DNA of 64,000 nucleotides. Source: Streptomyces sp. SM10 (GTDB taxonomy: Bacteria > Actinomycetota > Actinomycetes > Streptomycetales > Streptomycetaceae). A program made the translations under genes and the position numbers. The DNA is taken from assembly GCF_002910915.1 (NCBI RefSeq), contig NZ_NEUF01000139.1, positions 51,873 to 115,872 on the forward strand, written 5' to 3'. Below, one piece after another: positions 33,803-41,413 of the stretch; the stretch's first letter is position 1, and each line of letters opens with the position of its first letter. A model generated the notes under the pieces. The model saw only the letters and a program-made list of their open reading frames with translations. It did not search any database and was not told the DNA's origin.

Positions 33803-34021
33803 ATGGCGACCAAGGACACCGGCGGCGGACAGCAGAAGGCGACACGTTCCACCGAGGAGGCCGAGGAGCAGGCGCAGGAGGCGCAGGCGTCCGAGGACCT
33901 CGCGGAGCGGCAGGAGAAGCTCAGCGACGACGTGGACGACGTCCTGGACGAGATCGACGACGTACTCGAGTCCAATGCCGAGGATTTCGTTCGATCGTTC
34001 GTCCAAAAGGGCGGCGAGTAG
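33803..34021 (+). CDS. pup: Prokaryotic ubiquitin-like protein Pup
   Basis: A 72-residue intrinsically disordered tag that PafA attaches to lysines of target proteins. The N-terminus MATKDTGGGQQKATRS is the part inserted into the ATPase. The centre is strongly acidic and forms the helix that binds the Arc coiled coil (SDDVDDVLDEIDDVLESNAE). It ends FVRSFVQKGGE. The last residue is Glu, encoded by GAG before the TAG stop, not Gln, so the tag needs no deamidation before ligation. GGGGTGA is the ribosome site; a GTG nine bases earlier in frame is possible but atypical. Confidence 0.96.
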   Translation: MATKDTGGGQQKATRSTEEAEEQAQEAQASEDLAERQEKLSDDVDDVLDEIDDVLESNAEDFVRSFVQKGGE

Positions 34022-34078
34022 CAGCCCGGAGATCCGGTCGGGACCGCTCGCCGACGAGCTCGCTCAGTCGGCCGGCGT

Positions 34079-34120
34079 CCTCCGTGGGATGCCCCGGACG
34101 CACCGGGCATCCCACGGAGG
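34079..34120 (+). terminator. Perfect 16-bp hairpin between pup and prcB
   Basis: The arm 34079-34094 pairs with 34105-34120 around a ten-base loop. It would end or attenuate the dop-pup transcript before the prcB promoter. Confidence 0.75.
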
Positions 34121-34141
34121 CGCTTCCGGCCCCGGATCATG

Positions 34142-34169
34142 TTGATCACCGTCACGGGGCGGGTAGGGT
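34142..34169 (+). promoter_or_regulatory. prcB promoter (TTGATC-N16-TAGGGT)
   Basis: TTGATC (34142-34147) and TAGGGT (34164-34169) are 16 bases apart. The -10 lies within GGTAGGGTC as before arc and pup. It gives prcBA a promoter of its own after the hairpin. Confidence 0.55.
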
Positions 34170-34266
34170 CCGGGGCGTACTGCTTCAACTGCAATTCGGC
34201 CATCGGCACGTTGGGGGATGTTCCTGACTGCTTACGCAGGGCCATCGCATACCTGGAGGGAAACGC

Positions 34267-35112
34267 GTGGAAGCCAACACTCGTAGCACCGGGCGTCTAC
34301 CAGCTGCCTTCCTGACGCCGGGTTCGTCGTCGTTCATGGACTTCCTGTCCGACCACTCACCCGGGATCCTTCCCGGCAACCGCAGCCTGCCGCCGCTGCA
34401 GGGCGCCGTCGAGGCGCCGCACGGCACCACGATCGTCGCGGCCTCCTTCCCCGGCGGAGTGGTGCTTGCCGGTGACCGGCGGGCGACCATGGGCAACATG
34501 ATCGCGCAGCGCGACATCGAGAAGGTGTTCCCGGCCGACGAGTACTCGGCGGTGGGGATCGCCGGCACGGCGGGGCTCGCCGTGGAGATGGTCAAGCTGT
34601 TCCAGCTGGAGCTGGAGCACTTCGAGAAGGTCGAGGGCGCCACGCTCTCCCTGGAGGGCAAGGCCAACCGCCTCTCCACGATGATCCGCAGCAATCTGGC
34701 GATGGCCATGCAGGGCCTGGCGGTCGTCCCGCTCTTCGCGGGGTACGACGTCGACCGCGAGAAGGGCCGGATCTTCTCGTACGACGTCACCGGCGGGCGT
34801 TCCGAGGAACACGGTTACGCGGCCACCGGCTCCGGCTCCGTCTTCGCACGCGGGTCGATGAAGAAGCTGTACCGCAACGACCTCACGGAGGAGCAGACGC
34901 TCACCCTGGTCGTGCAGGCGCTGTACGACGCGGCCGACGACGACTCGGCGACCGGTGGCCCGGACGTGGCCCGCCGGATCTACCCGATCGTCACCGTCAT
35001 CACCGACGAGGGCTTCCGCAAGCTGAACGACACGGAATCCTCGGAGATCGCGCGCGCGATCCTGGAGCGCCGGCTCGAGCAGCCCGACGGCCCCCGCGCC
35101 GCCCTGCTCTGA
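34267..35112 (+). CDS. prcB: 20S proteasome beta subunit
   Basis: A 281-residue N-terminal-nucleophile hydrolase, the proteolytic subunit of the 20S core. A propeptide of 53 residues is removed by self-cleavage at HG|TTIVAASFPGG, exposing the catalytic Thr54. The Asp and Lys that complete the site are in LAGDRRATMG and EKVFPADEYS (Lys33-type). GYDVDREKGRIFSYDVTGG and ATGSGSVFARG are conserved. The GTG at 34267 has GGAGGGA upstream. It is followed after 55 bases by prcA and the two are surely co-transcribed. Confidence 0.96.
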   Translation: MEANTRSTGRLPAAFLTPGSSSFMDFLSDHSPGILPGNRSLPPLQGAVEAPHGTTIVAASFPGGVVLAGDRRATMGNMIAQRDIEKVFPADEYSAVGIAGTAGLAVEMVKLFQLELEHFEKVEGATLSLEGKANRLSTMIRSNLAMAMQGLAVVPLFAGYDVDREKGRIFSYDVTGGRSEEHGYAATGSGSVFARGSMKKLYRNDLTEEQTLTLVVQALYDAADDDSATGGPDVARRIYPIVTVITDEGFRKLNDTESSEIARAILERRLEQPDGPRAALL

Positions 35113-35167
35113 CCGGCCCGATGCTTCTCCGATGCACTCGTCACTGACAGAAAGGGACGGATAGCCG

Positions 35168-35986
35168 GTGTCGACGCCGTTCTATGTCTCACCCCAGCAG
35201 GCCATGGCCGACCGGGCGGAATACGCCCGGAAGGGCATCGCCCGTGGTCGCAGCCTGGTTGTGCTGCAGTTCGCCGACGGCATTGTGTTCGTCGGCGAGA
35301 ACCCGTCCCGCGCGCTGCACAAGTTCAGCGAGATCTACGACCGGATCGGCTTCGCCGCCGCCGGCAAGTACAACGAGTACGAGAACCTCCGGATCGGCGG
35401 AGTCCGCTACGCCGATCTGCGGGGATACACCTACGACCGTGACGACGTGACGGCCCGTGGGCTGGCCAACGTCTACGCGCAGACGCTCGGCACCATCTTC
35501 TCCAGTGCGGCCGAGAAGCCGTACGAGGTGGAGCTGGTGGTCGCCGAGGTCGGTGCCGGGCCCGAGGGCGACCAGATCTACCGGCTGCCGCACGACGGTT
35601 CCATCGTGGACGAGCACGGCTCGGTCGCCGTCGGCGGGAACGCCGAGCAGATCAGCAGTTTCCTCGACCAGCGCCACCGTGACGGGATGTCGCTCGCCGA
35701 GGCGCTCAAGCTGGCCGTGCAGGCGCTGTCCCGTGAGGCCAACGGCAATGAGCGGGAGATCCCCGCCGAGCGGCTCGAGGTCGCGGTCCTGGACCGCACG
35801 CGGCCGCAGCAGCGCAAGTTCAAGCGGATCGTCGGCCGTCAGCTGACCAGGCTCCTGGACGCGGACGGCGCGGGGGCGACCCCGACGGACGCTCCGTCCG
35901 ACACGGAGGAGCCCGAGGACGGCAGTACGCCGGCCGCCGGTACGGACACCCCCGACGAGGGCAAGGGCGAGCCCACCAAGGAGTAG
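35168..35986 (+). CDS. prcA: 20S proteasome alpha subunit
   Basis: A 272-residue alpha subunit that forms the outer rings and gate of the 20S core and receives the Arc C-terminal tails. The N-terminal gate/H0 helix is FYVSPQQAMADRAEYARKGI. SRALHKFSEIYDRIGFAAAGKYNEYENLR is the conserved core (quoted in part by key residues Lys and Arg of the pocket). The last 45 residues are a Thr/Pro/Glu/Gly-rich acidic tail without structure, longer than the compact alpha domain needs. The GTG at 35168 has AAAGG upstream. A hairpin follows. Confidence 0.95.
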   Translation: MSTPFYVSPQQAMADRAEYARKGIARGRSLVVLQFADGIVFVGENPSRALHKFSEIYDRIGFAAAGKYNEYENLRIGGVRYADLRGYTYDRDDVTARGLANVYAQTLGTIFSSAAEKPYEVELVVAEVGAGPEGDQIYRLPHDGSIVDEHGSVAVGGNAEQISSFLDQRHRDGMSLAEALKLAVQALSREANGNEREIPAERLEVAVLDRTRPQQRKFKRIVGRQLTRLLDADGAGATPTDAPSDTEEPEDGSTPAAGTDTPDEGKGEPTKE

Positions 35987-35998
35987 TGGCCGAAGGCT

Positions 35999-36033
35999 GT
36001 GTCCCCGGTCCCGCGTGCGGTGGCCGGGGACAC
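35999..36033. terminator. Bidirectional hairpin between prcA and lacI
   Basis: GTGTCCCCGG (35999-36008) pairs perfectly with CCGGGGACAC (36024-36033). The flanking genes converge. Confidence 0.7.
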
Positions 36034-36035
36034 CG

Positions 36036-37064
36036 TCATGCGGTGGGCGGGGGAGCGGTGGAGCCCCGCACCACCAGCTGGACGGGGAGATCGTGGTGCG
36101 CGGGCGCCCGGCCGTCCAGGACGTCGAGCAGAGCCGTCATGCCCCGCTCGCCCACCTGTTCGGCCGGGAGGCGCACCGTGGTGAGCTCCGGTTCCACCGC
36201 CGTGGCGAGCGCCAGGTCGTCGAAGCCGGTCACGGAGATGTCGTCGGGCACCCGAAGCCCCCGTCTGCGCACGGCCTTGCAGGCGCCGGCGGCCAGGATG
36301 TCGTCGTCGCAGACGATGGCCGTGGGCAGGGGGCCGGAGGAGGCCAGGACCGCCTCGGCCGCCTCGCGCCCGGCCCGTACGTCCAGCGGCGCGCCGACGG
36401 TCCGCAGGACCGCTCCCGGGACCTCGCCCACGGCGTCCCGCAGGGCCCGGGCGCGCACCGCGAAGGTCCAGGTGTCCACGGCGGACGCGAGGTGCACGAT
36501 CCGGCGGTGCCCGAGCCCCAGAAGATGGTCCGTCACCTGCCGCATCCCGTCCGCGATGTCGAGATTCACGCGCGCGGCGGCGCTCTGGTCCCCCGGGTCG
36601 CTGTCGAGCATCACCAGGGGAAGCTCCGCGCCCCGCAGCGCCCCCAGGGCATCGGCCGCCATCGACGAGGCGATCACGCCGTCGAGCGCCGCGCGCGCCG
36701 GGTCGAAGGGGTCCCTGGCGGGTCCTGTGCCGTCGGGGGACGGGTAGAGGACCACGCCGAAGTCGTGCTCCGCGGCGACCGCCGCCGCGCCGGTGTAGAC
36801 GCGCGCGAAGAATTCGTTCGTCAGCGCGGGGACGACGAGGAGCGCCGTGCGCGTGCGGCCCAGGCGGAGGCTGCGGGCGGCGAGATTCGGTCGGTAGCCG
36901 AGGCTCCGCGCGCTGTCGCGGACCCGGTCGGCGGTGGCCGCCGACACCCGGCCCCGCCATTTCTCGCCGAGCACGAGCGAGACCGTGGCCTGCGAGACGT
37001 CCGCGGCCCGTGCCACGTCACGGCTGGTGGGCCGCGGTGGGGCGGGCCGGCGCGCGCTGCTCAC
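36036..37064 (-). CDS. LacI-family transcriptional regulator
   Basis: A 342-residue repressor. The LacI helix-turn-helix and hinge are at residues 13-62 (TSRDVARAADVSQATVSLVL, then GYRPNLAARSLRLG). The periplasmic-binding-protein-like effector domain follows, with TNEFFARVYTGAAAVAAEHD, GVIASSM and CDDDILAAGACKAVRRRGL. The GTG start at 37064 is preceded by GGAGGC. An ATG four bases upstream is in a different frame. It is divergent from the MFS transporter across 128 bases that contain two LacI-type operator cores, so it probably controls both. The ligand is unknown. Confidence 0.9.
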   Translation of the reverse strand: MSSARRPAPPRPTSRDVARAADVSQATVSLVLGEKWRGRVSAATADRVRDSARSLGYRPNLAARSLRLGRTRTALLVVPALTNEFFARVYTGAAAVAAEHDFGVVLYPSPDGTGPARDPFDPARAALDGVIASSMAADALGALRGAELPLVMLDSDPGDQSAAARVNLDIADGMRQVTDHLLGLGHRRIVHLASAVDTWTFAVRARALRDAVGEVPGAVLRTVGAPLDVRAGREAAEAVLASSGPLPTAIVCDDDILAAGACKAVRRRGLRVPDDISVTGFDDLALATAVEPELTTVRLPAEQVGERGMTALLDVLDGRAPAHHDLPVQLVVRGSTAPPPTA

Positions 37065-37120
37065 TCATGCCTCCGTGACGGGTCGGGCCGGATGCGCGGG
37101 ATGGACTCCCGGTTGCCCAC

Positions 37121-37155
37121 ATGGTACGTATGAACGGCGACGTTATACGTAAAAC
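37121..37155. promoter_or_regulatory. Two LacI-type operator cores between lacI and the MFS gene
   Basis: GTTATACGTAAAAC (37142-37155) is a 14-base palindrome with one mismatched pair, centred on CG as LacI-family sites are. A weaker copy with the same core TACGTA lies at 37121-37134. The centres are 21 bases apart, two turns of the helix. Confidence 0.55.
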
Positions 37156-37192
37156 CCCGAGGCCCTGACGCCGTCGGGGGAGAGGGGCGGAC

Positions 37193-38452
37193 ATGGCCGC
37201 GGGATATCTGGACATCCTCAGGACGCGGCACGCCGCCAGGCTGCTGGCGGGGACGCTGGTGGGGCGGCTGCCCAACGGCACCGCGCACATCGCGATCGTG
37301 CTGTTCACCCGGGCCGAGGGCGGCAGCTACACCCTGGCCGGCGCCCTCGCGGCCGCGTACGGTCTCGCCACGGCGGCGGGGCAGCCCCTCCTGGGCCGGG
37401 CGGTGGACCTGCACGGCCAGCCGCGGGTGCAGCTCCCCGCGGCGGTCGTCTCCGCCCTCGGCATGGCCGCACTGGCCCTGCTGGGCCTCGGCTCGCTCCC
37501 CGCGGCGTACGCGGCGGTCGTCGTGGCCGGTGTCTTCACGCCCCCGCTGGAGGGCGGCCTGCGGGCCCTGTGGCCCACGGTCCTGGGCCGCGAGGACCGG
37601 GTGCACCGGGCGTACGCCATGGACGCGGTGGCCCAGGAGGTCATGTTCACCGTGGGACCGCTCCTCGTGACCGTCCTGGTCTCCCTCCGCTCACCCGCCG
37701 CCGCCCTCCTGGTCATCAACGCCCTCGGGGTCCTCGGAGCGCTGTCCGTCGTCCTGTCCGAACCCTCCAGGACCTGGCGCTCGGCGCCCCGCGAGGCCCA
37801 CTGGCTCGGCGCCCTGCGCTCCCGCGGGCTGCTCGCCCTGCTCGGCGCCTTCTTCTTCGTCGGGCTCGCCCTCGGCTCGATCACCGTGGCCGGTGTCGCC
37901 TACGCCGACGACCACGGCCGGGAGTCCGTGTACGGCTGGCTGATGGCCGCGCTCGGCCTCGGCGCGCTCGTCGGGGGAGCGGTGTACGGGGCGCGGCAGT
38001 GGGCGGGGCCGCCCGAGCGCAGGCTGAGGGTCGTCGTCGCGCTGCTGGCCCTGGGGTACCTGCCGCTGATGCTGACGCCCGGTGTGCCCGCCATGACCGC
38101 GCTGGCGGCGCTCGCCGGGGTCTTCCTCGCCCCGGCGATCGCCTGCTCGTTCATCGTCGTGGACCGGCACGCGCCGCAGGGGACGGTGACCGAGGCGTTC
38201 TCCTGGCTCGTGACGACCTTCGGGGTGGGCGCGGCGGCCGGAACGGCGGTGGCCGGCCCGGCGGTCGAGCTAGGCGGGACGGCGTGGAGTTTCGCCGTCG
38301 CGGGGGCCGGTGGAGTGGCGGCGCTGCTGGTCCTGCTGGCCACCGGAAGGGTCCTCGCAGCTCCCGGGCGTACGCCCGCAGTTGTGGCCGGTTCGGAAAA
38401 TGATCGAAACGGTGCTGCCGAACCCGGTTTCAGCTCAGGCCATAAGGCGTAA
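37193..38452 (+). CDS. Major facilitator superfamily transporter
   Basis: A 419-residue membrane protein with about twelve hydrophobic segments, typical of MFS exporters. GRAVDLHGQPRVQLPAAVV resembles the cytoplasmic loop between segments 2 and 3. The long central loop (SEPSRTWRSAPREAHW) divides the two halves. The C-terminal 25 residues are polar. The ATG at 37193 has a GGGGAGAGGGG purine stretch upstream. Its stop codon lies inside the -10 box of pafA. The neighbouring LacI regulator suggests a sugar or drug substrate, but nothing fixes it. The LacI/MFS pair stands between prcA and pafA inside the proteasome locus. Confidence 0.87.
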   Translation: MAAGYLDILRTRHAARLLAGTLVGRLPNGTAHIAIVLFTRAEGGSYTLAGALAAAYGLATAAGQPLLGRAVDLHGQPRVQLPAAVVSALGMAALALLGLGSLPAAYAAVVVAGVFTPPLEGGLRALWPTVLGREDRVHRAYAMDAVAQEVMFTVGPLLVTVLVSLRSPAAALLVINALGVLGALSVVLSEPSRTWRSAPREAHWLGALRSRGLLALLGAFFFVGLALGSITVAGVAYADDHGRESVYGWLMAALGLGALVGGAVYGARQWAGPPERRLRVVVALLALGYLPLMLTPGVPAMTALAALAGVFLAPAIACSFIVVDRHAPQGTVTEAFSWLVTTFGVGAAAGTAVAGPAVELGGTAWSFAVAGAGGVAALLVLLATGRVLAAPGRTPAVVAGSENDRNGAAEPGFSSGHKA

Positions 38453-38455
38453 TGT
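38450..38455 (+). promoter_or_regulatory. -10 box TAATGT of a likely leaderless pafA transcript
   Basis: TAATGT ends six bases before the pafA ATG (38462). Its first three bases are the stop codon of the MFS gene. No Shine-Dalgarno sequence is present. Confidence 0.55.
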
Positions 38456-38461
38456 TCAGTC

Positions 38462-39823
38462 ATGGACCGCCGCATTTTCGGGCTGGAGAACGAGTACGGC
38501 GTCACGTGCACGTTCAGGGGACAGCGCCGACTGTCACCTGACGAAGTGGCGCGCTACCTCTTCCGCCGTGTTGTGTCATGGGGCCGCAGCAGCAATGTCT
38601 TCCTGCGGAACGGCGCCCGCCTGTACCTCGACGTGGGATCGCATCCGGAATACGCGACACCCGAATGCGACAACGTGACCGAACTGGTCACGCACGACAA
38701 GGCCGGCGAGCGCATTCTCGAAGGTCTGCTCGTCGACGCCGAACGCCGCCTGCACGAGGAGGGAATCGCGGGCGACGTCTATCTCTTCAAGAACAACACC
38801 GACTCGGCAGGAAACTCCTACGGGTGCCACGAGAACTACCTCGTGGCCCGGCACGGGGAATTCTCCCGTCTCGCGGACATCCTCATTCCGTTCCTCGTCA
38901 CCCGTCAGCTGATCTGCGGTGCCGGCAAGGTGCTGCAGACGCCGCGCGGAGCCGTCTACTGCGTGAGCCAGCGGGCCGAGCACATCTGGGAGGGCGTCAG
39001 TTCCGCGACGACGCGCTCCCGGCCGATCATCAACACCCGGGACGAACCGCACGCCGACGCGGAGCGGTACCGCCGTCTCCACGTCATCGTCGGTGACTCC
39101 AACATGTCCGAGACGACCATGCTCCTCAAGGTCGGTGCCACCGACCTCGTGCTGCGCATGATCGAGGCGGGCACGGTGATGCGCGACCTGACCCTGGAGA
39201 ACCCGATCCGGGCCATCCGCGAGGTCAGCCACGACATCACGGGACAGCGGAAGGTGCGCCTGGCCAGCGGCCGCGAGGCATCGGCCATCGAGGTCCAGCG
39301 CGAGTACTACGAGAAGGCCGTCGACTTCGTCGAACGCCGTGGCATCCGCACCGGCACGGTCGACCAGGTCCTCGAGCTGTGGGGCCGCGCGCTGGACGCC
39401 ATCGAGGCCGAGGACCTCGACAGGATCGGCACCGAGATCGACTGGGTCATGAAGTACAAGCTCATCGAGCGGTACCGGGCCAAGCACAACATGACCATGT
39501 CGAATCCGAGGGTCGCTCAGATAGACCTCGCCTACCACGACATCCACCGGCGGCGCGGGCTCTACTACCTCCTGGAGCGCAAGGGCCAGGCAGCCAGGAT
39601 CTGCAACGACATGAAGATCTTCGAGGGCAAGTCGGTGCCCCCGCAGACGACCAGGGCGCGGCTGCGCGGAGACTTCATCCGCCGGGCCCAGGAGCAGCGG
39701 CGGGACTTCACCGTCGACTGGGTCCACCTCAAGCTCAACGACCAGGCGCAGCGCACCGTGCTGTGCAAGGACCCTTTCCGTTCCGTCGACGACCGGGTGG
39801 AGAAGCTGATCGCGGGCATGTGA
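38462..39823 (+). CDS. pafA: Pup-protein ligase PafA
   Basis: A 453-residue ligase of the glutamine-synthetase-like fold. It phosphorylates the C-terminal Glu of Pup with ATP and joins it to lysines of target proteins. The N-terminal motif is FGLENEYGVTC. HPEYATPECDN, LFKNNTDSAGNSYGCHENY and PIINTRDEPHADAERYRR parallel those of Dop, its paralogue at 32171. It lacks the Dop-specific loop after residue 40. The C-terminal domain that binds Pup (TVDWVHLKLNDQAQRTVL) is intact. It heads a group pafA-FKBP-FKBP-pafB-pafC, although a hairpin stands after it. Confidence 0.96.
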   Translation: MDRRIFGLENEYGVTCTFRGQRRLSPDEVARYLFRRVVSWGRSSNVFLRNGARLYLDVGSHPEYATPECDNVTELVTHDKAGERILEGLLVDAERRLHEEGIAGDVYLFKNNTDSAGNSYGCHENYLVARHGEFSRLADILIPFLVTRQLICGAGKVLQTPRGAVYCVSQRAEHIWEGVSSATTRSRPIINTRDEPHADAERYRRLHVIVGDSNMSETTMLLKVGATDLVLRMIEAGTVMRDLTLENPIRAIREVSHDITGQRKVRLASGREASAIEVQREYYEKAVDFVERRGIRTGTVDQVLELWGRALDAIEAEDLDRIGTEIDWVMKYKLIERYRAKHNMTMSNPRVAQIDLAYHDIHRRRGLYYLLERKGQAARICNDMKIFEGKSVPPQTTRARLRGDFIRRAQEQRRDFTVDWVHLKLNDQAQRTVLCKDPFRSVDDRVEKLIAGM

Positions 39824-39856
39824 TCCGGGACGGAGAAGTCCACCCCGTAGGTGACC

Positions 39857-39885
39857 GGGCCCCGTACGTTCCTCGTACGGGGCCC
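39857..39885 (+). terminator. Hairpin after pafA
   Basis: GGGCCCCGTACG (39857-39868) pairs perfectly with CGTACGGGGCCC (39874-39885) around a five-base loop. Confidence 0.75.
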
Positions 39886-39944
39886 TTCGCTCCGCCTAGA
39901 GTGTCGGGGGACCATTCACGTGCCGTCTGAGATCTGAGGAACCA

Positions 39945-40880
39945 GTGCGCCGACTTGCCGGCCTTCTCGTCGTCCCCCTTCTGCTGCTGTCCACAGCGGC
40001 ATGCGGCGACGACAAGGCCTCCGACTCCGCTTCGTCCAAGGGCGACCCCGCGATCACCGCGGGCGCGAAATTCGGCGAGAAGCCCACTCTGGCCAAGGGG
40101 GAGGGTGACCCCCCCAAGGAACTGAAGACCGACGTCATCAGTGAGGGTGACGGCGTGAAACTCAAGAACGGCGACGCGATCCAGGTCAACTACCTCGGGC
40201 AGGCGTGGGACTCCACCAAGCCGTTCGACAACAGCTTCGACCGCAAGCAGCCGTTCGGGCTCATCCTCGGTGCCGGTATGGTCATCCCCGGCTGGGAGCA
40301 GGGGCTCGTCGGCCAGAAGGTCGGCAGCCGCGTCCAGCTGGTCATCCCGCCGGAGCTCGGCTACGGAGAGCAGGGCCAGGGTGAGGACATCAAGCCCAAC
40401 GCCACCCTCGTCTTCGTCGTCGACGTGGTGAACGGCAAGCCGGTCCCGAAGTCCCCGGAGGGCACCGCGGTCGCCCAGGACGACATCGACCTGCCCAAGG
40501 TCGGCGACAACACCGACGGCAAGGCGCCGAAGGTCACGATCCCGAAGAGCGACCCGCCCAAGAAGCTGGTCTCGAACTACATCCTCGAGTCCAAGGGTGA
40601 GGCCGTCAAGGAGAGCGACACAGTGGTCGTGAACTACGAGGCCTACCTGTGGAAGGGTGCGAAGAAGTTCGACAGCACGTACGACACGGGCAAGGTCGCG
40701 AGCTTCCCGCTGGCCCAGGTCACCGTCAAGGGACTCAAGGCCGGTCTGGTCGGCAAGAAGGTCGGCAGTCGCGTCCTGCTCGTCATGCCGCCGGACCAGG
40801 CGTTCGGGGACCAGGCCCAGCAGACCATCCCCGCCAACTCGACGCTCGTGTGGGCCGTGGACATTCTGACGAAGATGTAA
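39945..40880 (+). CDS. Lipoprotein with two FKBP-type peptidyl-prolyl isomerase domains
   Basis: A 311-residue exported protein. The signal peptide MRRLAGLLVVPLLLLSTAAC ends at a lipobox-like Cys20, followed by a Ser/Asp/Lys linker. Two FKBP folds lie in tandem. The first (about 65-165) has IQVNYLGQAWDSTKPFDNSF and MVIPGWEQGLVGQKVGSR. The second (about 200-311) has VVVNYEAYLWKGAKKFDSTY and VKGLKAGLVGKKVGSR. The second domain lacks the Trp of the active-site VIPGW motif, so it may be structural. The GTG at 39945 has GAGGA upstream. It is expected to fold proteins outside the cell. A single-domain FKBP follows 43 bases later. Confidence 0.9.
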   Translation: MRRLAGLLVVPLLLLSTAACGDDKASDSASSKGDPAITAGAKFGEKPTLAKGEGDPPKELKTDVISEGDGVKLKNGDAIQVNYLGQAWDSTKPFDNSFDRKQPFGLILGAGMVIPGWEQGLVGQKVGSRVQLVIPPELGYGEQGQGEDIKPNATLVFVVDVVNGKPVPKSPEGTAVAQDDIDLPKVGDNTDGKAPKVTIPKSDPPKKLVSNYILESKGEAVKESDTVVVNYEAYLWKGAKKFDSTYDTGKVASFPLAQVTVKGLKAGLVGKKVGSRVLLVMPPDQAFGDQAQQTIPANSTLVWAVDILTKM

Positions 40881-40923
40881 GACTGTCCCGGTTGACCAGT
40901 TCATAGGTAAGAGGAGCAGTTCA

Positions 40924-41298
40924 GTGAGCATCGACAAGCCCGAGATCGACTTCCCGGGTGGCGAGCCGCCGGCCGACCTGGAGATCAAGGACATCTGGGA
41001 GGGCGATGGCCCGGTGGCCCAGGCCGGCCAGACGGTCTCCGTGCACTACGTCGGTGTGGCCTTCTCCACCGGCGAGGAGTTCGACGCCTCGTGGAACCGC
41101 GGCACCCCGCTGCAGTTCCAGCTCGGTGGCGGCCAGGTCATCGCCGGCTGGGACAAGGGCGTCCAGGGCATGAAGGTCGGCGGCCGTCGCCAGCTGACCA
41201 TTCCCGCGCACCTCGCCTACGGCGACCGCGGCGCGGGCGGCGGCGCCATCGCCCCGGGCGAGACCCTGATCTTCGTCTGCGACCTCGTCGGCGTCTGA
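40924..41298 (+). CDS. Single-domain FKBP-type peptidyl-prolyl isomerase
   Basis: A 124-residue cytosolic isomerase that speeds cis-trans isomerisation of X-Pro bonds. The whole protein is one FKBP domain: VSVHYVGVAFSTGEEFDASW, the active-site VIAGWDKGVQGMKVGGRRQL and IPAHLAYGDRGAGG are present, with the hydrophobic pocket residues intact. There is no signal peptide. The GTG at 40924 has AAGAGGAG upstream. It follows the two-domain FKBP and ends at a strong terminator before pafB. Confidence 0.93.
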   Translation: MSIDKPEIDFPGGEPPADLEIKDIWEGDGPVAQAGQTVSVHYVGVAFSTGEEFDASWNRGTPLQFQLGGGQVIAGWDKGVQGMKVGGRRQLTIPAHLAYGDRGAGGGAIAPGETLIFVCDLVGV

Positions 41299-41315
41299 TC
41301 CGTCCGTTTACCCCA

Positions 41316-41352
41316 GTGAGGGCCCGTGCCGCAAGGCGCGGGCCCTCACTTT
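41316..41352 (+). terminator. Hairpin plus T-run after the FKBP gene
   Basis: A 15-bp stem with one G.T pair (41316-41330 with 41335-41349) and a GCAA loop is followed by TTT. Confidence 0.85.
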
Positions 41353-41413
41353 GGTCCGGACACCCCGGGGCGGTACGGTCGACGGTCGGAGAGCACGTCG
41401 AGAAAGGGCGTCG

